64,000 bases of DNA from WLMZ01 sp043753895 (GCA_043753895.1 JAYUWK010000163.1:3941-67940), one strand, 5' to 3'; counted from the stretch's first letter, positions 9,185-18,325 are shown. Notes: generated by a model not told the origin, from the sequence alone. Numbers and translations are program-made.

Positions 9185-11320
9185 TCAGAGTGCGATGGCA
9201 ACTGCGTGTGCGGTGTGCATGGCACCTTCGATGTATCCGACTGCCCCGGCGTCGCCGACCACGTGCACCGTGAGGCCTGCCGACCGGCACGCATCGGCGA
9301 ACGTGGTGTCGCTGCGTACTTCGCTGGCGATGATGACATCGTCGGCGCTGACGGAGATCGACGCACCTGGCTCACCGGTGGACACGCTGTAGATCACGGC
9401 CGTGGCCGTCATCTCGGTGACCTGTGCGTTGCGTACCAATGTGACGCCGTGGGCAGTCGCCTTCGCTACTGCAGCCCAGCGGCGGGGCATGGCCATGGGC
9501 AGGCCCAGATGTGGGCCGGGTTCGAGCACGGTGACCGTGCGGTCGCGCTCGGCGAGGAACTCCGCTAACTCCAGGCCCACCAAGCCGCCACCCACGATGA
9601 TCACGTGCTGACCGATGGGCATCCAACGGCGTGACAGCGACCGCATTGTCTCAGCACTCTTGGTGATGCGCAGCGTCCGACCCACGGCCAACGCGGCGCG
9701 GTCCAGCAACGAGCGCTTCGCCGTGGTCTCGCCGCTCGAGCTGTCGCCGGTGATCAGGGCGCGCATCTCGTCGCCCGAGCGCACGTTGCCGAGATCACCA
9801 CCCGGCACGGGCAGACGTCCGCGAACGGCGCCGGTGGCCACGACGACGACATCGGGCTGCAGCGCCGACACGGACTGAACCGTTGCGTGTGTGCCGAGGC
9901 GCACATCGACACCGTTGCGGGAGATCTCGTGTGCGAGCCAGTCCACCAGCATCTCGTTGGCGGGTGTGGTGAGCTGGCTGAACCACATCGTGCCGCCCAG
10001 CCGGTCGCTACGGTCGAGCAAGGTCACCCGGTGACCGCGCTGCGCCGCAATGCGAGCCGCCTCCATGCCAGCCGGGCCACCGCCCACCACCACGACGTGT
10101 TGGCGAGAGGTAGTGGGTCGGATCTGCGCAGCGGAGGCGGACTCGTTGCCGAGGGCGGGATTGACCGCGCATCGAGGCGAAGCCTCAAAGAAGTTCTGCT
10201 CGACGCACACGTAGCAGTTGATGCACGGTCGAACGGACTGGCGTTGGCCCGACGCGAGCTTGCGCACTAGTTCGGCGTCGGCCAGTTGTTGACGACCCAT
10301 CGACACGAAATCGCACTCGCCGGCAGCCAGCATCTCCTCAGCGATCTCGGGCAGCAGACGACCCACTGCGATCACTGGGATGCCGACGGCTCGCTTCACC
10401 GTGGCGGTCATCGCCCGGTACTGGCCCACCTCTGCCGGGAGAGGGCCTAGCGTGAAGTCGCGAAACGGGTTGACCGCGTTGGCCGAGACATGGATGGCGT
10501 CGGCGCCGGCGGCTTCAGCGAGTCGCGCTGTAGCCGCGGTTTCTTCAGGTGTGATGCCGCCTTCGATGCCGTACTCGCAGCCGTTCAGTCGGACCAGGAT
10601 CGGGAAGTCGGGCCCGACGCGATTGCGTACGGCGTGAATCACGTCCACGAGCAAACGCGATCGATTCTCGAGCGACCCGCCGTATTCATCGGTACGCAGG
10701 TTGTAGGCCGACGAGAGAAACGTGGAAATGAGGTATCCGTGTGCGCCGTGAATCTCCACGGCGTCGCCTCCTGCAGCCTGCACTCGGGCAGCCGCCTCGG
10801 CAAACTGCGAGATGACCCAGAGCAGGTCGTCAGCGGTGGCCGAGCGATACGTCGCGGACTTGCCCTGCGAGGCAGATGCGAGCCCCATCAGTTCCTCGAT
10901 GGGGTTGTCGACCAAGGAGCTGAGGTCCATGTGGCCGGGCGGTGGGTTGGGCACCAACTGCGGTCGGCCGTCGGCGGAATCGACGCTGGCAACCTTTCCG
11001 TGGTGCACCAGTTGCACGCACGATAGGCCCCCACCGGAATGCACACCGTCCGCGAGAGCGCGCAAGCCAGGTAGGAAACGGTCGTCACTGAGGCCGGGCT
11101 GCTTGCGTGTCGTGGCTCCGAGCGGCCACGACACCGCCGCTGCTCCGGTGATGACCATGGCACATCCGCCTGCCGCTCTGGCTGCATAGTGTTCGACCTC
11201 GGCCGTGGTGATCTCGCCTTCGTCGCAATGGTTCATGTCCATCGCTGGCAGGATCACGCGATTGGGCAATGTGAGCGCACCAAGCCGGGCGGGGGAGAGC
11301 AGGGTTGCGAAGGCGGTCAC
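9185..11320 (-). CDS. FMN/FAD/4Fe-4S oxidoreductase of the 2,4-dienoyl-CoA reductase family
   Basis: Large flavoenzyme of 711 residues related to FadH and trimethylamine dehydrogenase. An old-yellow-enzyme TIM barrel (about 1-350, starting FATLLSPARLGALTLPNRVI, with GAHGYLISTFLSS and YGGSLENR) is followed by a 4Fe-4S cluster loop with cysteines spaced C-x2-C-x3-C-x11-C near residue 360. A dinucleotide-binding half then shows VVVGGGPAGMEAARIAA and VIIVGGGLVGLELAEFLAE. It probably reduces an unsaturated acyl-CoA or enone with NAD(P)H. The GTG start lies four bases from a TCTGACG palindrome (11325-11341), so it belongs to that regulon. The substrate is unknown. Confidence 0.88.
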   Translation of the reverse strand: MTAFATLLSPARLGALTLPNRVILPAMDMNHCDEGEITTAEVEHYAARAAGGCAMVITGAAAVSWPLGATTRKQPGLSDDRFLPGLRALADGVHSGGGLSCVQLVHHGKVASVDSADGRPQLVPNPPPGHMDLSSLVDNPIEELMGLASASQGKSATYRSATADDLLWVISQFAEAAARVQAAGGDAVEIHGAHGYLISTFLSSAYNLRTDEYGGSLENRSRLLVDVIHAVRNRVGPDFPILVRLNGCEYGIEGGITPEETAATARLAEAAGADAIHVSANAVNPFRDFTLGPLPAEVGQYRAMTATVKRAVGIPVIAVGRLLPEIAEEMLAAGECDFVSMGRQQLADAELVRKLASGQRQSVRPCINCYVCVEQNFFEASPRCAVNPALGNESASAAQIRPTTSRQHVVVVGGGPAGMEAARIAAQRGHRVTLLDRSDRLGGTMWFSQLTTPANEMLVDWLAHEISRNGVDVRLGTHATVQSVSALQPDVVVVATGAVRGRLPVPGGDLGNVRSGDEMRALITGDSSSGETTAKRSLLDRAALAVGRTLRITKSAETMRSLSRRWMPIGQHVIIVGGGLVGLELAEFLAERDRTVTVLEPGPHLGLPMAMPRRWAAVAKATAHGVTLVRNAQVTEMTATAVIYSVSTGEPGASISVSADDVIIASEVRSDTTFADACRSAGLTVHVVGDAGAVGYIEGAMHTAHAVAIAL

Positions 11321-11324
11321 GAGA

Positions 11325-11341
11325 TCTGACGCTACGTCAGA
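11325..11341. promoter_or_regulatory. Regulon operator copy 1 (TCTGACG-CTA-CGTCAGA)
   Basis: Perfect 7-bp arms around three bases. On the minus strand the centre of the palindrome also forms TAGCGT, a plausible -10 box eight bases from the GTG of the flavoenzyme gene, so binding would directly cover the promoter. Four other copies occur in this window. Confidence 0.8.
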
Positions 11342-11390
11342 AACGAGCCTGCGTGCGTGCCCGACGAGTCAGTTGGGACGGGGCGTCACC

Positions 11391-11834
11391 TCACGAGGAG
11401 GGTTGCTCGGCTTCGGCCAAGCGCATCGCGAGCGTGTTCAGGATCTTGCGTGTCACCGACGGGACGTCGTCGAGCAACGCGGAGAATTCTGCCGAGTCCA
11501 ACACGAGAAGTTCCATCTTGGTATCGGTCACCACTGAGGCATTGCGCGGGTGGCCGGTAAGCAGGCCGAGTTCGCCCACGACGGCACCGGGTCCGATCTC
11601 GGCCACCTTCACGCCATGGCGGTGCACCGACGCTGTGCCCTCGACCACGATCATCATCTCGCGTGCAAAGGTGCCCTCGATGAGCAGCGTTGCCCCTGCT
11701 TCCACGAAGAGCGTGGTGGTCAGCCGAGCGATGGTCTCGAGTTCCTTCTTGGAGCACTCGCGTAGCAGCGGCACCTTCGCCAGCCTCTCCAGCGGTGTTT
11801 CGCAACGAGCCATGATCTGTGCCTTCACTTCCAC
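11391..11834 (-). CDS. Stand-alone cyclic-nucleotide-binding domain protein
   Basis: A 147-residue protein that is essentially one CRP-type cNMP-binding beta-roll (LFVEAGATLLIEGTFAREMMIVVEGTASV...GPGAVVGELGLLTG). The usual phosphate-binding cassette appears as GELGLLTGHPRNASV, with Arg in the expected place. No helix-turn-helix follows, so it is not a CRP-like DNA-binding factor on its own. The start is a GTG at 11834; an internal ATG at 11813 is an alternative. Its partner is not evident. A class III cyclase-domain protein is encoded at 40.1-43.2 kb, but a link is speculative. Confidence 0.8.
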   Translation of the reverse strand: MEVKAQIMARCETPLERLAKVPLLRECSKKELETIARLTTTLFVEAGATLLIEGTFAREMMIVVEGTASVHRHGVKVAEIGPGAVVGELGLLTGHPRNASVVTDTKMELLVLDSAEFSALLDDVPSVTRKILNTLAMRLAEAEQPSS

Positions 11835-11893
11835 TTGGGAATCTCACCATACGTTAGCTCCGAGGGTACGCCCCAGATGCGAGAGTGTGCGCC

Positions 11894-13552
11894 ATGGGGA
11901 TTACATTTGGCGAGGCAATTGCGCATGTCACTGCTGCTGGCGGGCAGTTCGAAGTGGGGAACGCCATCGTCAACGGTTCCGCTCAGCGGGTCTTTGTGAA
12001 TGCGCCCCCGAACCTCGGAACCTTCTATGCGCTGGCTCCGCCAGAGTCCACATTCCTCGTGTACGAGGACGAGAGCTACACCTTCGGCCAGGTTCGCGAC
12101 ACGGTGGCGGCGTTGGGTGCTGCGTTGGTCGATCGCTACGGCATTCGCAAGGGCGATCGCGTGGCCGTCGCGATGCGCAACTTCCCCGAGTGGGTGATCT
12201 CCTTTGCCGCGATCACCTCTGTCGGAGCGGTCTCGGTGTCGATGAACTCATGGTGGACCGAGGACGAGATGGATTTCGCGCTCGAGGACAGCGGGGCGAA
12301 GGTGCTGATTGCCGACGACATCCGCATTGATCGATCCCTCACGACCTGCGCCCGTTTGGGCACACAGATCATCGGCGTGCGCCTGGCCACGGTGCCCGCT
12401 GGCGTTGATGCCTGGAACGACGTGGTGGTGCCCGGCACTCCGTTGCCGTTCGTCGAAGTCGGCCCCGATGATGACGCAACCATCCTGTATACCTCTGGCA
12501 CCACTGGCCGACCGAAGGGCGCTGTTTCCACCCACGGGGCGATCATCCAGGCAATGATGGCGTTCTCGTGCCGGGCTGGCGCCGAGCGTCTGCGTCAGCC
12601 GTCGGAGCCTTCGGCCACGCCACCTGCATTCATCCTCATCGTGCCGTTGTTCCATGTCACCGGTTGCGTCCCCGTGATGCTCGGCTGTTTCGCGGGTGGT
12701 GTGAAGTTGGTGATCATGTACAAGTGGGATGTCGACAAGGCACTCGAACTCATCGAGCGCGAACGCATCACCAACTTCGTCGGTGTACCGACACAGAGTT
12801 GGGACTTGGTGCACTCGCCCCGGTTCAGCGAGTTCGACACATCGAGCCTGCGCGACATCGGCGGCGGGGGAGCACCGGCACCCCCTGCGCTCGTGGAGAA
12901 GGTGGCGAACAGCTTCGCCAAGGGCAAGCCGACCATCGGCTACGGCATGACCGAGACCAACGCGTATGGGCCGGGCAACCGTGGCCAGGACTACCTCGAC
13001 AAACCCACCAGCTCCGGGCGGGTGGTGCCGATCATGGAAATTGGCATCCGCGGTCCACTCGGTGAGGACATTCCCGTCGGCGAGCGCGGCGAGATCTGGT
13101 TCAAGGGCCCCAACCTGATCCGCGGCTACTGGAATCGTCCCGAGGCCACCGCTGAGACCATCGTCGATGGTTGGTTGCGCTCGGGCGATCTCGGCCATCT
13201 CGACGACGAGGGTTTCATCTACGTGGAGGATCGCGTGAAGGACATGATTCTGCGCGCCGGTGAGAACGTGTACTGCGCCGAGGTCGAGGCCGCGATCTAC
13301 GAGCACCCCAGCGTGCACGAGGCCGCTGTGTTCGGGGTGCCGCACGAACGCCTCGGCGAAGAGGTTGCCGCCGGGGTGTACGTGAAGGAGGGCTGCACGC
13401 TCACGTTCGACGAGCTTCGTGCGCACGTCGGCGTACGCCTTGCATCGTTCAAGGTGCCCACCCATGTGGTGTTCTTCGAGGAGGCCCTGCCGCGCAATGC
13501 GTCGGGCAAGATCCTCAAGCGCGAGCTGCAGCGCCAGATCACCGAGGTCTGA
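11894..13552 (+). CDS. Fatty-acid/acyl-CoA ligase (FadD-like)
   Basis: AMP-forming ligase that activates a carboxylic acid to its CoA thioester, 552 residues, cytosolic. The P-loop is ILYTSGTTGRPKGA, the adenylation core shows GYGMTETNA, the hinge Asp lies in GWLRSGDLGHLDDEG, and the catalytic Lys is in NASGKILKREL. ATG 11894 is preceded by GAGAG; a GTG at 11885 (three residues longer) is also possible. It diverges from the cNMP-binding protein. No TCTGACG operator is present in the gap, so it may be controlled separately from the other ligases. Confidence 0.9.
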   Translation: MGITFGEAIAHVTAAGGQFEVGNAIVNGSAQRVFVNAPPNLGTFYALAPPESTFLVYEDESYTFGQVRDTVAALGAALVDRYGIRKGDRVAVAMRNFPEWVISFAAITSVGAVSVSMNSWWTEDEMDFALEDSGAKVLIADDIRIDRSLTTCARLGTQIIGVRLATVPAGVDAWNDVVVPGTPLPFVEVGPDDDATILYTSGTTGRPKGAVSTHGAIIQAMMAFSCRAGAERLRQPSEPSATPPAFILIVPLFHVTGCVPVMLGCFAGGVKLVIMYKWDVDKALELIERERITNFVGVPTQSWDLVHSPRFSEFDTSSLRDIGGGGAPAPPALVEKVANSFAKGKPTIGYGMTETNAYGPGNRGQDYLDKPTSSGRVVPIMEIGIRGPLGEDIPVGERGEIWFKGPNLIRGYWNRPEATAETIVDGWLRSGDLGHLDDEGFIYVEDRVKDMILRAGENVYCAEVEAAIYEHPSVHEAAVFGVPHERLGEEVAAGVYVKEGCTLTFDELRAHVGVRLASFKVPTHVVFFEEALPRNASGKILKRELQRQITEV

Positions 13553-13576
13553 AACCCGGCCGCCTCGGGACTGCGC

Positions 13577-13631
13577 GCGGGGGTTTGGTGGATTTCCCAC
13601 GTGTAACGTGGTTTATTCGACTCACCCCCGC
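13577..13631. terminator. Nested inverted repeats between convergent genes
   Basis: An outer 8-bp stem (GCGGGGGT with ACCCCCGC) encloses a second perfect 6-bp inverted repeat, CCACGT-GTA-ACGTGG at 13597-13611. It occupies the 129-base gap between two convergent genes, so a bidirectional terminator is the simplest reading. There is no run of T, so function is uncertain. Nothing else was seen in the gap. Confidence 0.4.
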
Positions 13632-13681
13632 CGATTCGTGGCGCATTGAGTTCGTCGGACGCACGCCGATGCGAGCTGCGT

Positions 13682-15052
13682 TTACAGCTGCAACAGGGCG
13701 TTCTCGACGAGCTCGCTCAATGAGGGATGGATGTAGATCTGCTCGCTTGCCATCTGATCCACCGTCTGCCCGAACTTCATGCCCTGAATCAATTGTTGGA
13801 TGAGGACGCTCGATTGCGGGCCGATGATGTGCGCGCCGAGCAGCTGACGGGTGTCGGGATCGGCGATCACCTTGCAGAAGTGCTCGGTGTCCTCCATCGC
13901 CCAGCCGTAGGCCACATCGGCATAGCGCTGCACGGCGGTGATGTAGGGCCTACCCGCGGCGCGAAGGGCCTGCTCGGTCTCGCCCACCGAGGCGACTTGA
14001 GGGTCGGCAAACACGGCGTGCGGGATGGGCCATAGGTCGGCGGTGCGCAGGTGTCTGGGATGGATGATGTTGTGGGCGACCGCACGGCATTCGGCGTTGG
14101 CCACGTGCTTGAGTTGGTTGGGATTGGTCACGTCTCCGAGGGCCCAAATACCGGGCACGTTGGTGCGCAGGAACTCATCAGTGATGATGAAACCATGAGC
14201 ATCCACATCAACCCCAGCGGCGCGGAGGTTGAGCATGTCGCCGTTGGGTGTGCGGCCGATGGCGATCATCAGGGCGTCGCCGACGAGGTCGAGCGAGCAG
14301 CCTCCGGTCTTGATCTTGACGGTGATTTGGCTGCCATCTTGGCGAACCCGATCGACATGCGAGTTGGGGTACACGTCGAAGCGCTTGCTGTACAACTCCA
14401 TGAAACGCTCGCTGATCGCTTCGTCCTCGCGTGACAACAGACGCGAACCACGGGTGATGATGCTGATGCGGCTACCGAGACTGCCGAACACATGCGCCAT
14501 TTCGCTGGCGATGTAGCCGCCGCCGAAGATGATGAGATGCTCGGGTAGGTCGTCGGCGCGCATGATGGTGTCGCTGGTGTGGAAGTCGACCGAATCGAGG
14601 CCATCGACGTGGGGCACCATTGGTCGCGCGCCAGCTGCGAGCACGATGTGCTCGGCCGTAATGTGCTCGCCGTTGACCTCCATCACGCGTGGCGACACGA
14701 ATCGTGCCTCGCCCGTGAAGACACGCACATTGTCGAGAGACTCGCGGTAGGCCTTGCCGTTCGGGGGAATGGGATCGATGCGATCGAATACACGGTCGCG
14801 GATATCGGTCCAGCGCACCTTGTCGATGGTGGCATCGATGCCGAACCTGGCCGCGTTGGCGATGTGCATGGCGACGTCGGCGGTGTAGACAAAAATCTTG
14901 GTGGGGATACAGCCCCGGTTCAGGCACGTGCCGCCGAAGATGTCCTTTTCGACGATGGCAACGCGAAGGTTGTCGTAGTCGGGAGTCAGCAGGCTGTTGC
15001 CCGACCCCGCACCGATGATGATGACGTCGAACTCGGTTGGGTGAGGGACCAT
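13682..15052 (-). CDS. mtr: Mycothione reductase
   Basis: NADPH-dependent FAD disulfide reductase that regenerates mycothiol, the actinobacterial low-molecular-weight thiol. It has 456 residues, close to the mycobacterial enzyme. It shows FDVIIIGAGSGNSLL, the redox-active pair in GGTCLNRGCIPTK, TSDTIMRADDLPEHLIIFGGGYIASE for NADPH, and the C-terminal HPSLSELVENALL with the catalytic His. The GSGN variant and KIFVYTADVA separate it from lipoamide and glutathione reductases. ATG 15052 was chosen from the conserved N terminus. It follows the thiolase-like genes by 10 bases and may be co-transcribed. Confidence 0.93.
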   Translation of the reverse strand: MVPHPTEFDVIIIGAGSGNSLLTPDYDNLRVAIVEKDIFGGTCLNRGCIPTKIFVYTADVAMHIANAARFGIDATIDKVRWTDIRDRVFDRIDPIPPNGKAYRESLDNVRVFTGEARFVSPRVMEVNGEHITAEHIVLAAGARPMVPHVDGLDSVDFHTSDTIMRADDLPEHLIIFGGGYIASEMAHVFGSLGSRISIITRGSRLLSREDEAISERFMELYSKRFDVYPNSHVDRVRQDGSQITVKIKTGGCSLDLVGDALMIAIGRTPNGDMLNLRAAGVDVDAHGFIITDEFLRTNVPGIWALGDVTNPNQLKHVANAECRAVAHNIIHPRHLRTADLWPIPHAVFADPQVASVGETEQALRAAGRPYITAVQRYADVAYGWAMEDTEHFCKVIADPDTRQLLGAHIIGPQSSVLIQQLIQGMKFGQTVDQMASEQIYIHPSLSELVENALLQL

Positions 15053-15062
15053 TGCAGCGAGG

Positions 15063-16220
15063 CTACGGCTTGTTCGCGCCGACGACCCACATCGCAAAGA
15101 ACTGGCTGCCGCCGCCATAGGCGTGTCCGAACGCCTTGCGAACGCTGTCGACCTGATGCTCGCCGGCGATACCCATTACCTGCATTGCGGCCTCGCCGAA
15201 GCGCAGCATTCCGCTGGCACCGATGGGGTTCGATGACAACACGCCGCCGCTACAGTTCACAGGCAGCCGCCCGGTCATCTCGGTAACGCCATCTTCGACG
15301 AACCGCCAGCCGTGATCCTTGGGCGCGAAGCCGAGGCTCTCGAGCCACATCGGCTCGAACCAGGCGAACGGCACGTACATCTCGACGGCGTCGATCTCGT
15401 CGATGGGTGACGTGATGCCCGCCTTGCGCCACAGGTCGGCGGCGCAATCCTCGCTGGCCCTGGGGCTCACCTGATTGCGGCCAGCAAATGCAGTGGGCTC
15501 GCTGCGCATCGCGGTTGCGTGCACCCACGCCTTCGGGCCATCGTGTGCATCTGCAACATCTTCGCTGGCAAGTACCAGCGCCATTGCCCCATCGCTGCTC
15601 GGGCACGTTTCGACCATGCGTACGGGATCCCACAGCATCGGGCTGGCCATCGCCTTCTCGAGCGTCCAGTCGGGCTCGTGCAGGTGTGCGTAGGGGTTCT
15701 TGCAGGCGTTGGTGCGATCTTTCACGGCGACCATGCAACCGATGTGGGCTGGTGCGCCACTGCGTTTGATGTACGAGCGGATGATTGGCGAGAAGTAGCC
15801 ACCGGCACCAGCATGCACCGGCATGCCGAAGGGCATGGGCACCGAGAGCGCCCACATTGCGTTGCCGTCACTCTGCTTTTCGAAACCAACGGTGAGCACA
15901 CGCTTGTGCACACCTGACATCACATGCTGTGCAGCAACGATGGCCGTGGAGCCGCCGACGCTGCCAGCGGTGTGTACGCGAAACACGGGCTTACCCGCAG
16001 CAGCGAGAGCGTCGACGAGCCACAGTTCGGGCATCATCACGCCTTCGAGCATGTCGGGAGCCTTACCGATGACGATGGCATCGATGTCGGCCATGGTCAT
16101 GTGGGCCGAGACGAGGGCACGGTCGACAGCCTCACGCACCAATCCGGCGATGGAGACATCGGCCCGGCACGACGTGTGCTTGGTCTGACCGACGCCGACG
16201 ACAGCACAACGCTCGGCCAT
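15063..16220 (-). CDS. Thiolase-fold protein lacking the nucleophilic cysteine (SCP2/Ltp type), B
   Basis: A 385-residue thiolase superfamily member of the lipid-transfer group. By eye, the position of the acyl-accepting cysteine holds Ser (TAGSVGGSTAI instead of xCSTGSTAx), so classical thiolysis is unlikely. C-terminal signatures remain (NCSGGVLSSNPIGASG, GHAYGGGSQ). Known relatives without this cysteine, such as Ltp2, act as retro-aldolases with a DUF35 partner, and two DUF35 genes stand at the head of this operon. ATG 16220 overlaps the previous stop (TGATG) with AAGG in front; GTG 16223 is an alternative. Confidence 0.82.
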   Translation of the reverse strand: MAERCAVVGVGQTKHTSCRADVSIAGLVREAVDRALVSAHMTMADIDAIVIGKAPDMLEGVMMPELWLVDALAAAGKPVFRVHTAGSVGGSTAIVAAQHVMSGVHKRVLTVGFEKQSDGNAMWALSVPMPFGMPVHAGAGGYFSPIIRSYIKRSGAPAHIGCMVAVKDRTNACKNPYAHLHEPDWTLEKAMASPMLWDPVRMVETCPSSDGAMALVLASEDVADAHDGPKAWVHATAMRSEPTAFAGRNQVSPRASEDCAADLWRKAGITSPIDEIDAVEMYVPFAWFEPMWLESLGFAPKDHGWRFVEDGVTEMTGRLPVNCSGGVLSSNPIGASGMLRFGEAAMQVMGIAGEHQVDSVRKAFGHAYGGGSQFFAMWVVGANKP

Positions 16221-17272
16221 CACTCACCTTCCAATACGCAAACGAGGTTCTGTTGCATCCATGGTCCTGACGACGCATGACCGAGAGCGCGATCGGCCGA
16301 GCCGTCCATGATGCGGACGGCCGCTTCGGCAAAACGCGCCAGACCCGCCGACATCATCGGGTTGGCGCACAGCGCTCCACCGCTGGGGTTGATCGATGTG
16401 GATTCGCCGAGACCGAGCGCGCTCATCAGCAATAACTCCTGATGCGTGTAGGGCGCGTGGAGTTCGGCAACATCGATCTTGTCGTTGCCGACGCCCGCCT
16501 TGTGCGCCGCTGCGACAGCCGACGGCAGTGTGGTCATCGAGCGGTTGCCAAGGTTCTGCGACTCGATGCGGTGGTCGATGCCACGAATCCAAGCCGGTCG
16601 ACTGGTGAGGCTGCGGGCCCGGTCGCCGGCGGCGATGATGACCGCGGTGACGCCATCCGCATGAGCGGGACAGTCGAGGGCACGGAGTGGATCGGCGACG
16701 CGGTCGGCAGCCATGAGTTCATCGATGGTGTGCTCGCCGCGTCTCAGCGCATACGGATTCGAGATGGCGCTGCGATGGTTGCGCATCGCGACCTCGGCCA
16801 TAGCGCGCTCGGTGACCACACCTGACTCGAGACACGCTCGGGCCTGCAGCGCGGCGATCGATCGGTCGTCCGGCCAGAGCGGACCAACCACGTAGGGATC
16901 GAGTTGCAATGTGAGGATGCGGTTGATGTCGCCGCTGCTGCTGCGCCCGTTACCGAACACGAGTGCAGTGTCGACCTCGCCGGTTTGGATCTTGATCCAC
17001 GCCTCGTACAGCGCGAAGGCGCCGTCGGCTTCGACGTGGCTCTCGATGATGGGCGGCCATGCGCCGAGCGCGTCGACGGCCGACACGAAACTGAACGGCT
17101 GCCCGGTCATGTAGTCGCAGCTTCCGTGGCACCAGAAACCGATGTCGCGGCGGGCCATACCGGCATTGGCCAGAACCTGGTTGACGACTGGGATGAGCAT
17201 CTCCACCGGCGTTGCCGTGGTGGTTGCTGCGTTCACGGCCTGAGCCGAGGCAATGATCGCGACATCACGCAT
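16220..17272 (-). CDS. Thiolase-fold protein lacking the nucleophilic cysteine (SCP2/Ltp type), A
   Basis: A 350-residue thiolase superfamily protein. The nucleophile region reads ESHVEADGAFALYEA, with Glu where Cys is expected, so it too should lack thiolase chemistry. NPSGGALCANPMMSAG and LGHASSGPW match the C-terminal thiolase motifs. Together with the overlapping downstream gene it probably forms a heteromeric, possibly aldolase-type, complex with DUF35 proteins. The substrate would be a branched or cyclic acyl-CoA, by analogy with steroid side-chain cleavage; this is inference. Confidence 0.8.
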   Translation of the reverse strand: MRDVAIIASAQAVNAATTTATPVEMLIPVVNQVLANAGMARRDIGFWCHGSCDYMTGQPFSFVSAVDALGAWPPIIESHVEADGAFALYEAWIKIQTGEVDTALVFGNGRSSSGDINRILTLQLDPYVVGPLWPDDRSIAALQARACLESGVVTERAMAEVAMRNHRSAISNPYALRRGEHTIDELMAADRVADPLRALDCPAHADGVTAVIIAAGDRARSLTSRPAWIRGIDHRIESQNLGNRSMTTLPSAVAAAHKAGVGNDKIDVAELHAPYTHQELLLMSALGLGESTSINPSGGALCANPMMSAGLARFAEAAVRIMDGSADRALGHASSGPWMQQNLVCVLEGE

Positions 17273-17317
17273 CAGGACCCTCCGGATTCGTGTGTGCCGG
17301 ATTCTTGACGGCGGAGT

Positions 17318-17809
17318 TCATAGCTGACCTGCGAAGGACTCGTATGGGGCATCGGGTTCTCCGGTGGGGCGGAAGTACAGCACGTTCTCCATCGACGGCT
17401 GCCATTCGTCACGTGGCCTCCACACCGGCTCGACGCGCATGCCCATGCGAACGTCGGCGGCCTCGACCTCTTGGATGAGATGCGACATGCCCATGTCGGC
17501 GCCGTCGAGCAAGATGGTGGCTGCAACGTAGGGAATCTTGATCGTCTGACCGAGGAAGGGTACGTTCACCACGCAGAAGGTGGTGACGGTGCCTCGTTGG
17601 CCAACCTCGACGTCTTCGCCGAGCAGACAACCGCATTTGGCGCAGGTGCCGTTGCGCGGTGGCATGTACACAAGATGGCAGTTGGGGCAGCGCTTGCCAA
17701 CAAAGCGACCGTCCATCAGTCCGAGCAGGTGGCTGCTGACGCGCGGCCCCGCTGAATACTGATACTTGATGCCGATCGGTGTGCGGATACGCAAGACGTC
17801 GTCGCTCAT
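17318..17809 (-). CDS. DUF35 zinc-ribbon/OB-fold acyl-CoA partner protein
   Basis: A 163-residue member of the DUF35 group. The N-terminal zinc ribbon has two CxxC pairs (CPNC and CAKC, with MPPRNG between), followed by an OB fold (GQRGTVTTFCVVNVPF). Such proteins pair with thiolase-fold enzymes, as ChsH2-DUF35 does with Ltp2. The ATG overlaps the stop of the upstream gene (ATGA). It is the second gene of the operon reading 18288 to 15063. Confidence 0.85.
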   Translation of the reverse strand: MSDDVLRIRTPIGIKYQYSAGPRVSSHLLGLMDGRFVGKRCPNCHLVYMPPRNGTCAKCGCLLGEDVEVGQRGTVTTFCVVNVPFLGQTIKIPYVAATILLDGADMGMSHLIQEVEAADVRMGMRVEPVWRPRDEWQPSMENVLYFRPTGEPDAPYESFAGQL

Positions 17810-18288
17810 TGCGCATCTCCTGTGACGAGTTCGAAGCACTCGATGTCGCTGATGCTGCCTGATGGCTCGCCCGCCCAGCGTGCCTGCACGCGCATGCCGG
17901 TCGTGAGCGCTTCGGCGCTGCCCGCGTCGACGGCGTGCAACAGGTTGGTGTCGGCGCCATCGAGCGCGATGAGGGCCCATGCAAACGGATGTTGCAGGGT
18001 GTTGCCCTCCACCGGGCTGGGCTGCCACGACCAGGTGACGATGGTTCCCGTGGAGGCAACCGGCGCCCACTCGGTGAGGGCCGCACCGGTGATGGGATCG
18101 AATTCGGCGGGCGGAACGTGGACGCGCCCGTCGCTACCGATGGTGCCCTCGATGCGGCGGTCACGCAGACCGGTCAAGAACCGACTCAGCACCGGTCCGA
18201 CCGTTCGTTTGTAGGGATAGAACAGCTCGAGCGGCGCGGTGAACGAGCCGTCTTCGACGATGGTGTACTCAGTGGTGCCCCCGGACAT
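17806..18288 (-). CDS. DUF35-like OB-fold protein without zinc ligands
   Basis: A 160-residue protein whose C-terminal half matches the DUF35 OB fold (TIVTWSWQPSP, PFAWALIALDGADTNLLHAVD). The N-terminal region keeps the ribbon-like layout (RRIEGTIGSDGRVHVPPAEFDP), but all four zinc cysteines are replaced. It is first in the operon with the zinc-bearing DUF35 protein and two thiolase-fold proteins, which suggests two enzyme/partner pairs. ATG 18288 follows TAGAAC-N7 and the operator at 18309-18325. Confidence 0.78.
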   Translation of the reverse strand: MSGGTTEYTIVEDGSFTAPLELFYPYKRTVGPVLSRFLTGLRDRRIEGTIGSDGRVHVPPAEFDPITGAALTEWAPVASTGTIVTWSWQPSPVEGNTLQHPFAWALIALDGADTNLLHAVDAGSAEALTTGMRVQARWAGEPSGSISDIECFELVTGDAQ

Positions 18289-18308
18289 GTGCTTCGTTCT
18301 AGCAGGTT

Positions 18309-18325
18309 TCTGACGGGTCGTCAGA
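18309..18325. promoter_or_regulatory. Regulon operator copy 2 (TCTGACG-GGT-CGTCAGA)
   Basis: Perfect 7-bp arms. It sits 21 bases upstream of the DUF35/thiolase operon (minus strand), abutting its TAGAAC -10 box, and 76 bases upstream of the enoyl-CoA hydratase start on the plus strand. It could control either or both. Confidence 0.82.

Noticed and set aside
15063..17272. Ordinary acetyl-CoA acetyltransferases
   Set aside because: Fold is right, but the nucleophilic Cys is missing from both proteins and DUF35 partners are present, so a plain thiolase call would mislead.
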